Source: Dendrocalamus latiflorus
Lineage: Eukaryota > Streptophyta > Magnoliopsida > Poales > Poaceae
Length of the DNA stretch: 64,000 nucleotides
Assembly (NCBI GenBank): GCA_017311315.1
Contig: CM029617.1
Span: forward strand, 14,117,455 to 14,181,454
Direction of reading: 5' to 3'
The notes beneath the pieces are model-generated. The model worked only from the letters and a program-made list of their open reading frames with translations, was not told where the DNA came from and searched no databases. The translations under genes were made by a program, and so were the position numbers. Shown one piece after another: positions 1-10,007 of this stretch (positions within the stretch are counted from its first letter, which is position 1; every line of letters begins with the position of its first letter).

Positions 1-984
1 AAATATCCTTGAGTGCATCTAAGACCTGTATACCTACATTGTCAGGTCTAGTATAAGGACTAGCCTCATCAAAAGTAACCTCACAGGTCTCAACAATTTT
101 GTTAGTTTCTAAGTGGAGTACATGATAGCTTCAAGTGTGAACTACATAACTAAGAAAGATACCATCTGAGGATCTAGATTCATATTTATCAAGATTGCCA
201 TGTTTAAGTATGAAGCATCGACATCCAAACACCCTCAAGTGAGAAACACTAGGAGAATGACCAAACCGAAGCTCATAGGAGGTCTTATGCAGTTTAGCTC
301 AAAGGAATACTCTATTCGAAATGTAACAGGCAGTCGAAACAGCTTCAGCCCAATATTTCCAAGGAGTAGCAAGTTCATTTAACATAGTTCTAGCCATTTC
401 GACCAAAGTTCTATTCTTACGTTCGACCACACCATTCTGTTGAGACACTTGAGCTAACAAAAATTGATGGTCTAAACCCTTTTTAGCACAAAAAGAAGTA
501 AATGATGTGTTCTTGAATTCAGTTCCATTATCACTTCTAATCGCTCTAAATGCTCTTGGAAGTTCATTAGTATGTCTAAGAGCTAGCTCTCGAAAGTTAC
601 CAAAAGCTTCATCCTTAGAAGCCATAAAATACACCCGAGAGTATGTATGTTAATAAGAACATACCATTTATCTCCAACTGATTGAACCTTAGCAGGACCT
701 ACTGAGTCCATATGTAACAATTGACTCAGAGAATCAGTCATGATAAGAGTGAGTGAGGGATGAGGCGATGAGACCATCTTACCATGTCGACAGGGTAAAA
801 AATTTAGATCCATTAACTTTTTGATCTTAAGACTAGGAATTCCTCTAACCAAATTCATGTTACTAAGCCAAGCTAGATGATCAAAGCCAATATGACCTAA
901 TCTATGGTGCCAGAAGAACAAATCTCTAGTCCAGCCTTGCTTGTTCAACCACAGGAAGTAACTGGTCAAAAAATGCTTCCTCAT
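1..984 (-). pseudogene. Copia A integrase and downstream pol fragment
   Basis: Read on the minus strand, this piece begins with a GAG-pre-integrase segment (WHHRLGHIGFDHL, near 920-880). It continues into the integrase core, with the first Asp in LLHMDSVGP, the second in IRSDNGTEF and the Glu in NGVVERKNR, a recognisable DDE set for DNA strand transfer. The frame breaks near 600-640 between the first and second Asp, and stops occur left of 299. Beyond that, weaker text (NLDKYESRSSDG, ETCEVTFDE) matches the region after the Copia integrase core and runs off the window at base 1. The reverse transcriptase is not in the window. It is a pseudogene because of the frameshifts and stops. Confidence 0.85.
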
Positions 985-1023
985 CCTATCCTTTTTCTCT
1001 CTCTTTGCTTTTCAAAAGAAAAA

Positions 1024-3018
1024 TTAAACCAAATGACTATCTTTACCACAATGAGTGCACTGATATTTGATTTGATGAGAGGTCGTATCAACTGACATTA
1101 CAACACTCAGTTTGGTAGAGAATTGTTTTGTAATACCAGCTGATCTAAAGACAACTTGTTTCGGTTTAGACTCTACTTCAAATTTTCCTGGTTCGAGTAC
1201 CTTGAGAGCTTTAGGAGGATTTTTCTTAGCATGCTCAATGAAATTAAATCTTAGACCATGATTTTTCACACTAATTTTTGACTTGCTAAGATGATATTCA
1301 AGTTCTTCTTGCCAAAAGAGGACCTCTCTAGAGTGTTCATAAGGTACTCATTTTCTCTAAACAGTGACGGACAAGTTGTGCAATTTATAGATTCTACCAC
1401 AGGATTCTTGGAAGCACTACACTAAGACAATCTTTCTTTTTCAGCAAATTCCTTCAACTACCTAGTTAGAGCATCAATTTCAATATTTAACTTAGGACAG
1501 TTAGAGTAAGAAAGATTTTCATGATAGAGCATTTGTTAAATTGATTGCTGAAATGAATTAAGTCTAGCTTGTAGTAAATCGCACTTTGAACAAGCCTTAG
1601 AAGTATTAGATTCAAGCTTTTTAATTTCATCATTAGCAAGTATAAGTTTTCCACAACAGGAATCATGTAGCATTCTTAGTTGATCAAGTTTATCAGTCAC
1701 ATCACTAAGTTGAGCCAGTTTGTTGCATTAACAGATCCAATAGTTTCCAACTCAGAATGTAAGACTTGACAAGCTTCACAAGAATCATCTTTAGGGATAG
1801 ATGCTCTAAGTTTATTAACCTTATAATTCAAGCTTTCGACTACAAAATTATTCTCTTTTAATTTATTTTTAGTCTTTTTCAATTCAATAGCATCTTTAAC
1901 TAGACTATCTTCAAGCTTATCATATGATGGTCTTACATCATAGGGATCACCATAGTCATTGTCGTTGTTGCCTGCCATGAAGCACATACCTGTGAAGTCA
2001 TCAGTGTCCTTCTTTTGGCCTTTGACATTCTCACTATCATGCTCATCATCATCACAGCTCTCAAAATCACCATCACTCAAGTAAAGCGCTCAATGGCTGA
2101 TAAGACTTTTTCAGTAACCTTGCGACAGAAACTTCCACTCATGGTATTATTCTCGTATGGTCAACGACGATAGTTTCGGTCTTCCTTGACCCCTTTCCTT
2201 TTAAGCTTGGGCAATCCATCTTAATGTGACCTAGCTCACCACACTCAAAGCACCTGATCAGACCTAGAACTCCACCTCGCTTTCTTGTCCTTAGATTGTT
2301 TAGAGCCTTGTATGCTCGTGAGGAGATTAAGACCAAGTCCTTTTCAGAGAGCTGCTCGAATTGATCTTTTGCAAAGTGGACAAAGCAGACAAGGGAACAC
2401 AAGACAAAGTACTTGACGAAGTAGCCTATATGGGGTTAGTCACAAGTGCTAAAGACGAAGATTTGTCAGCCTTAGATGGCAAAGCTTCCATCTCATAGGT
2501 TTTCAATCCAGAATACAGTCATCCATGGTAAGAGTATCTAGACCAACGGTTTGATTAACAGTTTGACGACCATCAACCACTCTAAAAATAAAGACCTCAA
2601 AATTTTAATTGAATTACCTCCATTAGTAGGAATAACATTAACTCCATGCAAGTTACTCAAAATCTTCTTAAAAAGAGCGAAAAGATCATCATAGATTCAC
2701 CAGGTTTCATAACAAAATCTGAGTGCTCTTTTTGATAAAGATTCTTATGCACTTTCTTAATCTTGGCCATTCCTTCATGATAATTGCAAAGAGTTTTCTA
2801 GATTAAATGAGCAGAAGCAATATGAGCTACTTGATAAATTCTTTGTGTGAAAGTCCTTGAAAAAGCAAGTAACGAGCACGTGCATTCAAATCTACATATG
2901 TTTTATTTTCAGTTTTAACATCAGCAGGAACCACATAAGATTGAGAAACTTTTTTCCAGACATCACTACCTCAAGCCTAAATGTAAGCTTGCATACAACA
3001 CTTTCAAAAAGCAAAATC
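1024..3018 (-). pseudogene. Copia A gag, zinc knuckles and spacer (decayed)
   Basis: Minus-strand gag remnant. A CCHC zinc knuckle, CFECGELGHIKMDC, sits near 2215-2260; this is the nucleic-acid-binding motif of the capsid protein. A second, incomplete knuckle (CTHCGKDSHLV) lies near 1030-1060. Between them is an acidic, coiled-coil-like spacer (1697-2080) with the run SCDDDEHDSE. From 2400 to 3018 the N-terminal gag domain is recognisable only in short pieces broken by stops. The segment ends at 3018 because the Gypsy element inserted there; the missing N-terminus is at 16622-16670. No single open frame remains. Confidence 0.75.
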
Positions 3019-3023
3019 AGTAC
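3019..3023. repeat. Target-site duplication AGTAC (left)
   Basis: AGTAC directly precedes the TGTCGTAGGG start of the 5' LTR and is repeated at 16617-16621 after the 3' LTR. Five bases is the normal Ty3-gypsy duplication length. Confidence 0.93.
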
Positions 3024-3254
3024 TGTCGTAGGGGTGGCCCCCACCTAAGCCCAGCAGGCCTGTTAGGAGGTTATAAGAACCAGAGTAACATGTGTAATGA
3101 CATAAGTGCCCCTAATGGGATGTATGGGTGTAAGGGCATAACTGTAAAAGTATACCCCATATGAATATATATGTCAAGATGAGGGGAGGGTGAGACAGAA
3201 CACTCCTACCTCTCCACTACCATCTCTCTCTCTGTTTGGTCTGTAGCCACAACA
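3024..3254 (+). repeat. 5' LTR of Tat-type Gypsy element
   Basis: The 231-bp LTR starts TGTCGTAGGGGTGG and ends GTAGCCACAACA, so it has TG...CA ends. It matches the 3' LTR at 16385-16616 almost base for base. An AT-rich ATATATAT stretch near 3165-3172 is the only TATA-like candidate inside it. Confidence 0.95.
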
Positions 3255-3256
3255 GT

Positions 3257-3274
3257 TGGCGCCGTCCGTGGGGA
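3257..3274 (+). other. Primer-binding site
   Basis: TGGCGCCGTCCGTGGGGA begins two bases after the 5' LTR. The first nine bases (TGGCGCCGT) complement the 3' end expected of tRNA-Asp, a primer used by many plant Gypsy elements; the rest matches imperfectly. The tRNA identity is from memory of the family. Confidence 0.75.
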
Positions 3275-3308
3275 GGACAGGAGCAAGCCTGAAGACCGAA
3301 GAAGAAGG

Positions 3309-6300
3309 ATGGCACCGAAAAAATCTTCGTCGGCGGCGGCGAAGGGAAGGAAGACGGCTGGATCGGAGCGGCGCGTGAATACCAGGGCTTCGGCATCGGC
3401 CGCCGAAGGAGCTGGCGGCGGCATAGGCGCGGTGGTCGCGGGCGTCGACGCTCGCACTACAACGACCGGCCCCGCCAGCGCCGCTACAACGACAGCCCCC
3501 GCCGCCCTCGCCGGCAGCGCGGATCCGACGGCCGGGGGTTGCCGCAACGAAGCATCCGGCGGATCCGGAGATCGTGCGGCGAGGGTCCCTGCACCGACCT
3601 GCCCGCTGGGTGTTCCGGCGGCCCCGACAGCACTTGCGGTGGAAGGCGCCCTACTAGCAGCCCTCAACGCGTTCCAGCAGGAACTAGGGGACCTTCGCGG
3701 AGCCGTCCGAGATATACAAGAGGCTCGGAGCCAGCAGGCCACGCCACTAATCGCGCCCGAGCCCACGCCGGAGGGGACGGACAGTCGCGAAGCCCCCGCA
3801 GCTAGCCGCGTGCCGCTGAGACGCGTAGATCCGGAGTCCCCGCTTTCGGCGGAGCTGCAGCAGGCGGCATGGCCCGAAGACTTCAAGTTCCCTAGCGCCG
3901 TCGACTCGTACAAAGGCGACACGGTCCCCTGTGAGTTCGTGCGCATGTACGAAACCGCGATCGAAGCCGCGGGCGGAGACGACACCACGAAGGCGAAGGG
4001 ACTCCCCCTCGCGCTGCAAGGAGCGGCGCTCTCTTGGTTCTTTACCATAGAGCCGGGCTCCATCTACGCGTGGGAGCAGCTTCGCGTCCGCCTTCACAAC
4101 AACTTCCAAGGAAACTACGTCGAGCGAGTTGCTATGGACCAACTCTTCGCCGTGAAGCAAAGACCCTCGGAGAAGCTCCGAGACTACCTCAAGCGCTTCG
4201 CCAAGATCCGGTGCCAAGTAAAAGACGTTAATGAAACCACCGTCGTTAATGCAGCCATACAGGGCCTTCGTCCGGGCCCGATGGCCGAGTACAACGCGCG
4301 GAGGCCAATCAAGACAGTCGCCAAGCTCTTCGACAAAATGGACGAGTACGCGCGGGCGGAGGAGGATGCGCGAAGACGCAGCGTTACCGCCCTCGGCCTC
4401 GCCCATGAGAAGCGCCCCCCGCGCGAAGTAGGGGCGGGTGGTCCCTCCTCGAAGCAGGGCCGCAGCCGAGAGCCCCGAGGAGGCCCTCCCCGAGGCAGCG
4501 ATACCGGGGTACAGGAAGGCTCTTCAAGGAGCAGGCATAAACCTCGGCGCCGCCAGCGCAGGTCGCAGGCGGCCCATCATGTCCTCGACACCGAGAGCGC
4601 CCGCCAAGGATCCGACCCCGCCTCACGGAGGGGAGACCGGGGATCGGAAGGCGGACTTGATTGCGGCGGCCAACCCCACGCAGAACAAGAGCTCCTACAC
4701 TATGGCAAGTGGTGCGAGGTACACGGCTACGGTGATCATTACACAAGGGAATGCATCGTGGTTATGGAGCTGTGGAGGGTGATGGCCGGGTCTCGGGCTC
4801 TGCCTCCTCGGCCCCTCGCTGGAGCCCACGCGGGGCACCCAAGGGGTAGCCCCATACGAGCCACCGCAACGGAGGGCGCGCAGCATCGCACCGTCGGCGT
4901 CATCACCGGAGGCTCCTCCTCAAAAGCCCCCGGGGAGCAGCCGCAACTGTGGATGCCGCCCCGCAACATCACCTTCGACTTCAACGACGCCAGGGGTGTG
5001 GAGTACCCTCACCAAGACCCTCTAGTCATCCAGGTCCACATAGCCCGCTGTGACGTCAGGCGCGTCCTTGTCGACGGGGGAAGCTCCGCGAATATCTTGT
5101 TCGCAGAGGCCCTCGACCGTATGGGTATCCCCCGATGCCAGCTAGAGCAGTCGGGAGCTCCACTTCAAGGCTTTGGGGGTCAACCGCTGCAGGCCTTGGG
5201 GCACGTGTCCCTTCCGATCACTTTTCGTCAGGAGGGCAACAAGGGTAACATCCGAACTGAGCATGTCATCTTCGACGCCGTCGATATCCCACATCCCTAC
5301 AACGCCATACTGGGTCGACCCGCCATCAACTCCTTCGAGGCGATCCCACACTACGCCTTTTTGTGTGTGAAGCTTCCGGGCCCGGAGGGTGTTATCACCG
5401 TCTTCGACGATCAGGACCTGGCCAGACGCGCCGAGGTTGGTAGCCGCGTTCCGCATCGCCCGGTGCATGCCCTCTCCAGCACGCTCGGCGACGGGCCCTC
5501 CGCCCCCGGATGGACGCCCAAGCCTCGGCCCGAGGGCGGAGTCAAGAAGGTGTCGCTCCAGGCGGAGGGGCAGTTTGTGTCCATCGGCGAGGGGCTCCCA
5601 CCGGGGGTCGAGCGGGATCTGCTCCGAGTGCTTCAGAACAACGTTGACATTTTCGCATGGTCCCCAGAGGACATCAAGGGTGTAGACCGAGCACTAATCG
5701 AGCATCGCTTGGCGGTCCGCCCCGACGCCAAGCCGGTCAAGCAAAGGCTTCGGCGTATGTCGATGGATCGGCAGCAGGCGGCCAAAGCAGAGGTGGCGAA
5801 GCTTCTTCACGCCGGGGTCATCCGCGAGGTCCACCATCCAGAGTGGCTCGCTAACCCGGTGCTAGTCAAAAAGGCCAGCGGGGCCTGGCGTATGTGCATC
5901 GACTTCACGGCACTCAACAAGGCGTGCCCGAAAGATAATTACCCCTTGCCGCGCATCGATCAACTGGTCGACGCCACTGCTGGGTGCGAACTCATGAGTT
6001 TCCTGGACGCCTATTCCGGCTACCACCAGGTATACATGGCCGAAGACGACGAGGAGAAGACCAGTTTCATCACACCACTTGGGACGTTCTGCTTCGTCAG
6101 AATGCCCTTTGGTTTGAAGAATGCAGGCGCTACCTTCACCCGTCTCGTCGCCATTGCCCTGGCCGCCCAGCTTGGGAGGAATGTCGAAGCCTACGTCGAT
6201 GGCGTGGTGGTCAAAACCCAGCAGCTTGCTCTGCATGGCCGGGACCTCCAGGAGACCTTCGACAATCTCCGGAAGGCGGGCATCAAGCTCAACCCCGACA

Positions 6301-7445
6301 AATGCGTCTTCGGGGTGCAGGCGGGCAAACTCCTAGGTTTCCTCGTGTCCGAACGGGGCATCCAGGCGAACCCCGACAAAGTAGATGCCATCCTGGGTAT
6401 GGAGCCGCCCAAGACAACGAGGGAGGTCCAGAGGCTGGCGGGCCGTATGGCAGCATTAAGCCGCTTCCTATCCAGGGCGGCGGAGCGGGGCCTGCCGTTT
6501 TTCAAGACACTCCGCGGGTGCGATGGATTTCGTTGGGACGGAGATTGCGCAAAGGCCTTCAACGAGCTCAAGCAACACCTGGCAAGCCTCCCCACTCTGG
6601 TCACCCCAGCACCAGAGGCTCCCCTCCTGCTCTATCTGGCCGCGTCAGCCACCGCGGTTAGCGCCGTCCTCATCTTAGAAGAAGGCGCCATGCAGCGACC
6701 CGTCTACTTTGTCTCCGAAGCCCTCCAAGGCACCAAGACAAGATACACGGAGCTTGAGAAGCTCGCCTACGCGCTGGTCATGGCCTCCAGGAAGCTTCGG
6801 CATTATTTTCTGGCCCACCCGATCACAGTGCCTTCCTCATTCCCCCTGGCAGAGATGCTACACAACAAGGAGTCCACAGGGCGCATCGGCAAATGGGCTG
6901 CCGAGCTCGCTCCCTTCTCCTTGACGTATGCCTCGCGAACGGCAATCAAATCCCAAGTCCTGGCGTATTTTCTTGCCGAATGGACCCCGCCGGCTCAACC
7001 CGTCCAGACGCACGATGATCCCGTCTGGACGCTTACAATCGAAGGCGCTTACAGCGTCGCCGGCACGGGCATAGGGGCAGTGATCGTCACGCCCGAAGGA
7101 CAGCGTCTGCTATACTCGGCGCGCCTTGCCTTCCCGGCCACCAACAACACGGCTGAATACGAGGCGCTGCACTTCGGCCTGGCGAAGCTCAAGGCAGTCG
7201 GCGCGAGACGGGTGTTGGTCCGCACCGACTCGCGCTTGGTGGCTGGCCATGTGGACAAGTCATATCAAGCCAAGGACCCTGAGTTGGCCAAGTACCTCGC
7301 GGCGGTGAGGGCGAGGGAAAGGCACTTTTTGGATGTCACCGTCAAGGCCATCCCCCGCGTGGAGAATGAGCAGGCCGACACCCTCGCTAAGGCGGCCAGC
7401 CAGCAACTGCCCCCCCCCCTGAGGGGGCGTTTTACGAGATATTAG
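3309..7445 (+). CDS. Tat-type Gypsy gag-pol: gag, protease, RT, RNase H, archaeal-type RNase H
   Basis: 1378 codons from the ATG 55 bases after the LTR. Domain order: gag capsid around residues 195-370 (ALSWFFTIEPGS, WEQLRVRLHNNF); a knuckle CEVHGYGDHYTREC near 467; a protease with VDGGSSANILF near 585; reverse transcriptase about 830-1010 with CIDFTALNK, FLDAYSGYHQ and MPFGLKNAGATF; an RNase H region about 1090-1210; then a second RNase H about 1235-1365 with NNTAEYEAL, VRTDSRLVAG and NEQADTLAK. Two catalytic positions are altered: the RT motif reads YVDG instead of YVDD (residues 962-965), and the second RNase H has TIEGA where VDGA is usual. The frame ends at a TAG just after a C homopolymer that shifts the reading frame away from integrase. 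Gag may be functional; RT is unlikely to be. Confidence 0.9.
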   Translation: MAPKKSSSAAAKGRKTAGSERRVNTRASASAAEGAGGGIGAVVAGVDARTTTTGPASAATTTAPAALAGSADPTAGGCRNEASGGSGDRAARVPAPTCPLGVPAAPTALAVEGALLAALNAFQQELGDLRGAVRDIQEARSQQATPLIAPEPTPEGTDSREAPAASRVPLRRVDPESPLSAELQQAAWPEDFKFPSAVDSYKGDTVPCEFVRMYETAIEAAGGDDTTKAKGLPLALQGAALSWFFTIEPGSIYAWEQLRVRLHNNFQGNYVERVAMDQLFAVKQRPSEKLRDYLKRFAKIRCQVKDVNETTVVNAAIQGLRPGPMAEYNARRPIKTVAKLFDKMDEYARAEEDARRRSVTALGLAHEKRPPREVGAGGPSSKQGRSREPRGGPPRGSDTGVQEGSSRSRHKPRRRQRRSQAAHHVLDTESARQGSDPASRRGDRGSEGGLDCGGQPHAEQELLHYGKWCEVHGYGDHYTRECIVVMELWRVMAGSRALPPRPLAGAHAGHPRGSPIRATATEGAQHRTVGVITGGSSSKAPGEQPQLWMPPRNITFDFNDARGVEYPHQDPLVIQVHIARCDVRRVLVDGGSSANILFAEALDRMGIPRCQLEQSGAPLQGFGGQPLQALGHVSLPITFRQEGNKGNIRTEHVIFDAVDIPHPYNAILGRPAINSFEAIPHYAFLCVKLPGPEGVITVFDDQDLARRAEVGSRVPHRPVHALSSTLGDGPSAPGWTPKPRPEGGVKKVSLQAEGQFVSIGEGLPPGVERDLLRVLQNNVDIFAWSPEDIKGVDRALIEHRLAVRPDAKPVKQRLRRMSMDRQQAAKAEVAKLLHAGVIREVHHPEWLANPVLVKKASGAWRMCIDFTALNKACPKDNYPLPRIDQLVDATAGCELMSFLDAYSGYHQVYMAEDDEEKTSFITPLGTFCFVRMPFGLKNAGATFTRLVAIALAAQLGRNVEAYVDGVVVKTQQLALHGRDLQETFDNLRKAGIKLNPDKCVFGVQAGKLLGFLVSERGIQANPDKVDAILGMEPPKTTREVQRLAGRMAALSRFLSRAAERGLPFFKTLRGCDGFRWDGDCAKAFNELKQHLASLPTLVTPAPEAPLLLYLAASATAVSAVLILEEGAMQRPVYFVSEALQGTKTRYTELEKLAYALVMASRKLRHYFLAHPITVPSSFPLAEMLHNKESTGRIGKWAAELAPFSLTYASRTAIKSQVLAYFLAEWTPPAQPVQTHDDPVWTLTIEGAYSVAGTGIGAVIVTPEGQRLLYSARLAFPATNNTAEYEALHFGLAKLKAVGARRVLVRTDSRLVAGHVDKSYQAKDPELAKYLAAVRARERHFLDVTVKAIPRVENEQADTLAKAASQQLPPPLRGRFTRY

Positions 7446-8734
7446 CGCAGGCGGCCATCGCGCAGGACAACCGGGACGCGGCACTCGTCCACCGCATTGA
7501 TCGGCCAGGAGATTGGCGAGAGCCCATCTTCAATTTCTTGCAAGGCATCGCCGAGCCGGAGGACCCCGCCGAGCTTCGGCGCTTGCAGCACCGCGCACGG
7601 TCCTTCCAGGTGTTCGAAGGGATGCTCTACAAGAGAGGGGTTTGCGCACCGCTCCTGCGCTGCCTCTCGACCGAGGGGGGAAAGGAGCTCCTGGCGGAGA
7701 TCCACGCAGGCGTGTGCGGATCCCACCTGGCACCAAGGTCATTAGTCAGCAAGGCGTTCAGGCAAGGCTTCTACTGGCCAACGGCCATCACCGACGCCCA
7801 GGACCTCGTCCGTCGGTGCCAAGGGTGCTAGTGGATGGCGCGCATCATCCGCAGGCCCCCGACGAGCCTCAACCCCATTCCCCCGGTGTGGCCACTGGCA
7901 CGCTGGGGCCTTGATATAGTGGGACCACTTGCCCGAGCTCCAGGGGACCTCCGGTTCGTGGTAGTCGCGCTGGAGTATTTCTCTAGATGGCCGGAAGTAG
8001 TCGCCCTGGCCAAAGTAACTTCTGCGGCCATACAGCGCTTCCTATGGCAAAACATCATATGTCGCTTCGGTGTGCCCCGGGAGCTCACGGTTGACAATGG
8101 CCTGCAGTTCGACGCCACCCTCTTCAAAGACTATTGTGACAGCATGGGCATCACCCTCCGATTCGCCTCGGTAGGGCATCCCCAGTCCAACGGGGCGGTC
8201 GAACGGGCGAATGGCGCTATCTCTGCCGCCATCAAAAAGCGCCTGGTCGGATTGTCGAAGGGCAAGTGGCCAAGCGAGCTTCACAGCGTTCTATGGTCGC
8301 TTCGCACAACGGTAACGCGCCCGACGGGGTTCACGCCGTTCAAGCTCCTTTTCGGTGACGAAGCAGTGACGCCCGAGGAAATCAAGGCCGGCTCGCGGAG
8401 GGTCCTCGTCCAAGCACCCGAAGAGGAGCGCCGTGTGTCCTTGGACCTCCTCGATGGGACACGGGCAGATGCAGCCCACCATGTCTAGAAGTATGCGCGG
8501 CAGACAATGCGTACTCGGGACCGCTCTATATGCCCGCGGGGGTTCAAGCCTGGGGATCTCATTCTCAGAGTGGCGCTCCAGGCGGAGACCGTTGGCAAGC
8601 TGGAGTCCAAGTGGGAAGGCCCGTACATCGTAGTGGAGGCATTGCCAAAGGGGGCATACCGCCTCGCCACGCTCGAAGGCTAAGCCCTCCGGCACACATG
8701 GAACGCGAACAGGTTGCGGCGGTACTACGCCTAG
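7420..8734 (+). pseudogene. Integrase portion of the Tat-type pol, broken
   Basis: After the run of ten C at 7410-7419 the pol frame resumes in another phase (EGAFYEILAQ...). It shows the HHCC zinc-binding domain (IHAGVCGSHL, then RRCQGC near 7815-7828), the core with Asp in LDIVGP, Asp in TVDNGLQF and Glu in GAVERANG, and the C-terminal WEGPYIV (GPY/F-type) motif near 8610-8630. TAG at 7829-7831, TAG at 8486-8488 and TAA at 8681-8683 interrupt it, before the likely natural stop TAG at 8732-8734. All three DDE residues survive, so loss of function is by chain termination. It would normally insert the cDNA into the genome. Confidence 0.88.
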
Positions 8735-8853
8735 AAGCAGGACAGCAAGCGTAGAGCCACCAGCCCTTTGTTATGCGATGCTCGCCCGCGCAAACGGGAG
8801 TTCAATAAAGGTTGCTGTTCCCAAAGCATCCCCTGTCCGCGCGGAGCAGAACA

Positions 8854-9858
8854 AAGTCCACGGACTTTAAATAAGACGTAGCGTCGAGCCTAGCTCCGCA
8901 CGCGACAGTCTCCGGACTATAAAGTAAGACGTAGCGTCGAGGTCCGCCTCTACACGCACTAGTCCACGGACTATAAATAAGACGTAGCGTCGAGCCTAGC
9001 TCCGCACGCGGCAGTCCACGGACTATAAATAAGACGTAGCGTCGAGCCTAGCTCCGCACGCGATAGTCCACGGACTATAAATAAGATGTAGCGTCGAGCC
9101 TAGCTCCGCACGCGACAGTCTACGGACTATAAATAAGACGTAGCGTCGAGCCTAGCTCCGCACGCACTAGTCTACGGACTTTAAATAAGACGTAGCGTCG
9201 AGCCTAGCTCCGCACGCACCAGTCCACGGACTTTAAATAAGACGTAGCGTCGAGGTCCACCTCCGCACGCACTCTACGGAGTATAAATAAGACGCAGCGG
9301 GGGGACGCCTCCGCGCGCACTCTACGGAGTATAAATAAGACGTAGCGTTGAGCTTAGCTTCCGCACGCACCAGTCTACGGACTTTAAATAAGACGTAGCA
9401 TCGAGGTCCGCCTCCGCACGCGCGAGTCTCCGGACTATAAAGGAAGTCGTAGCGTCGAGGTCCGCCTCCGCACGCACCAGTCTACGGACTTTAAATAAGA
9501 CGTAGCGTCGAGGTTCGCCTCTGCACGCGCGAGTCTCCGGACTATAAAGGAAGTCGTAGCGTCGAGGTCCGCCTCCGCACGCACCAGTCTACGGACTTTA
9601 AATAAGACGTAGCGTCGAGGTCCGCCTCCGCACGCGCGAGTCTCCGGACTATAAAGGAAGTCGTAGCGTCGAGGTCCGCCTCCGCACGCACTAGTCTACG
9701 GACTTTAAACAAGACGTAGCGTTGAGGTCCGCCTCCGCACGCGCGAGTCTCCGGACTATAAAGAAAGTCGCAGCGGCGGGGTTCGCCTCCGCACGCGCCG
9801 GTCCATACTTTGAATAAGACGCGGATGCCCTCCCTGCGCGCTCTACGGAGTATAAACA
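8854..9858 (+). repeat. Tandem array, 52-54-bp unit, about 19 copies
   Basis: The unit has the form agtCYaCGGACTwTAAATAAG followed by ACGTAGCGTCGAG and a GC-rich tail CTCCGCACGC. Nearly every unit carries TATAAATAAG or TTTAAATAAG. From about 9361 to 9780 two unit types alternate, one with TTTAAATAAGACG and one with TATAAAGGAAGTCG, making a dimer of about 106 bp. It lies between pol and the antisense gene. No open frame in it looks coding, although minus-strand reading gives a repetitive peptide. Confidence 0.92.
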
Positions 9859-10007
9859 AGGTGTGGAGGCCTCCTCCCCTTCGCGTTCGGCGGCAGGTAA
9901 CACCAACAATAAGGTACTACTTGGATTCATTGCAAAAGCAAAGGGGATTACAAGGTTACAAGCGTAAAAACCAGTGCAGTATCCCCCTGCCCTAACCGAC
10001 CAACCGC

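Noticed and set aside
3206..4406. Long minus-strand frames (285 and 219 codons) opposite gag
   Set aside because: Mirror frames of a GC-rich coding sequence; the plus-strand gag frame carries the recognised domains.
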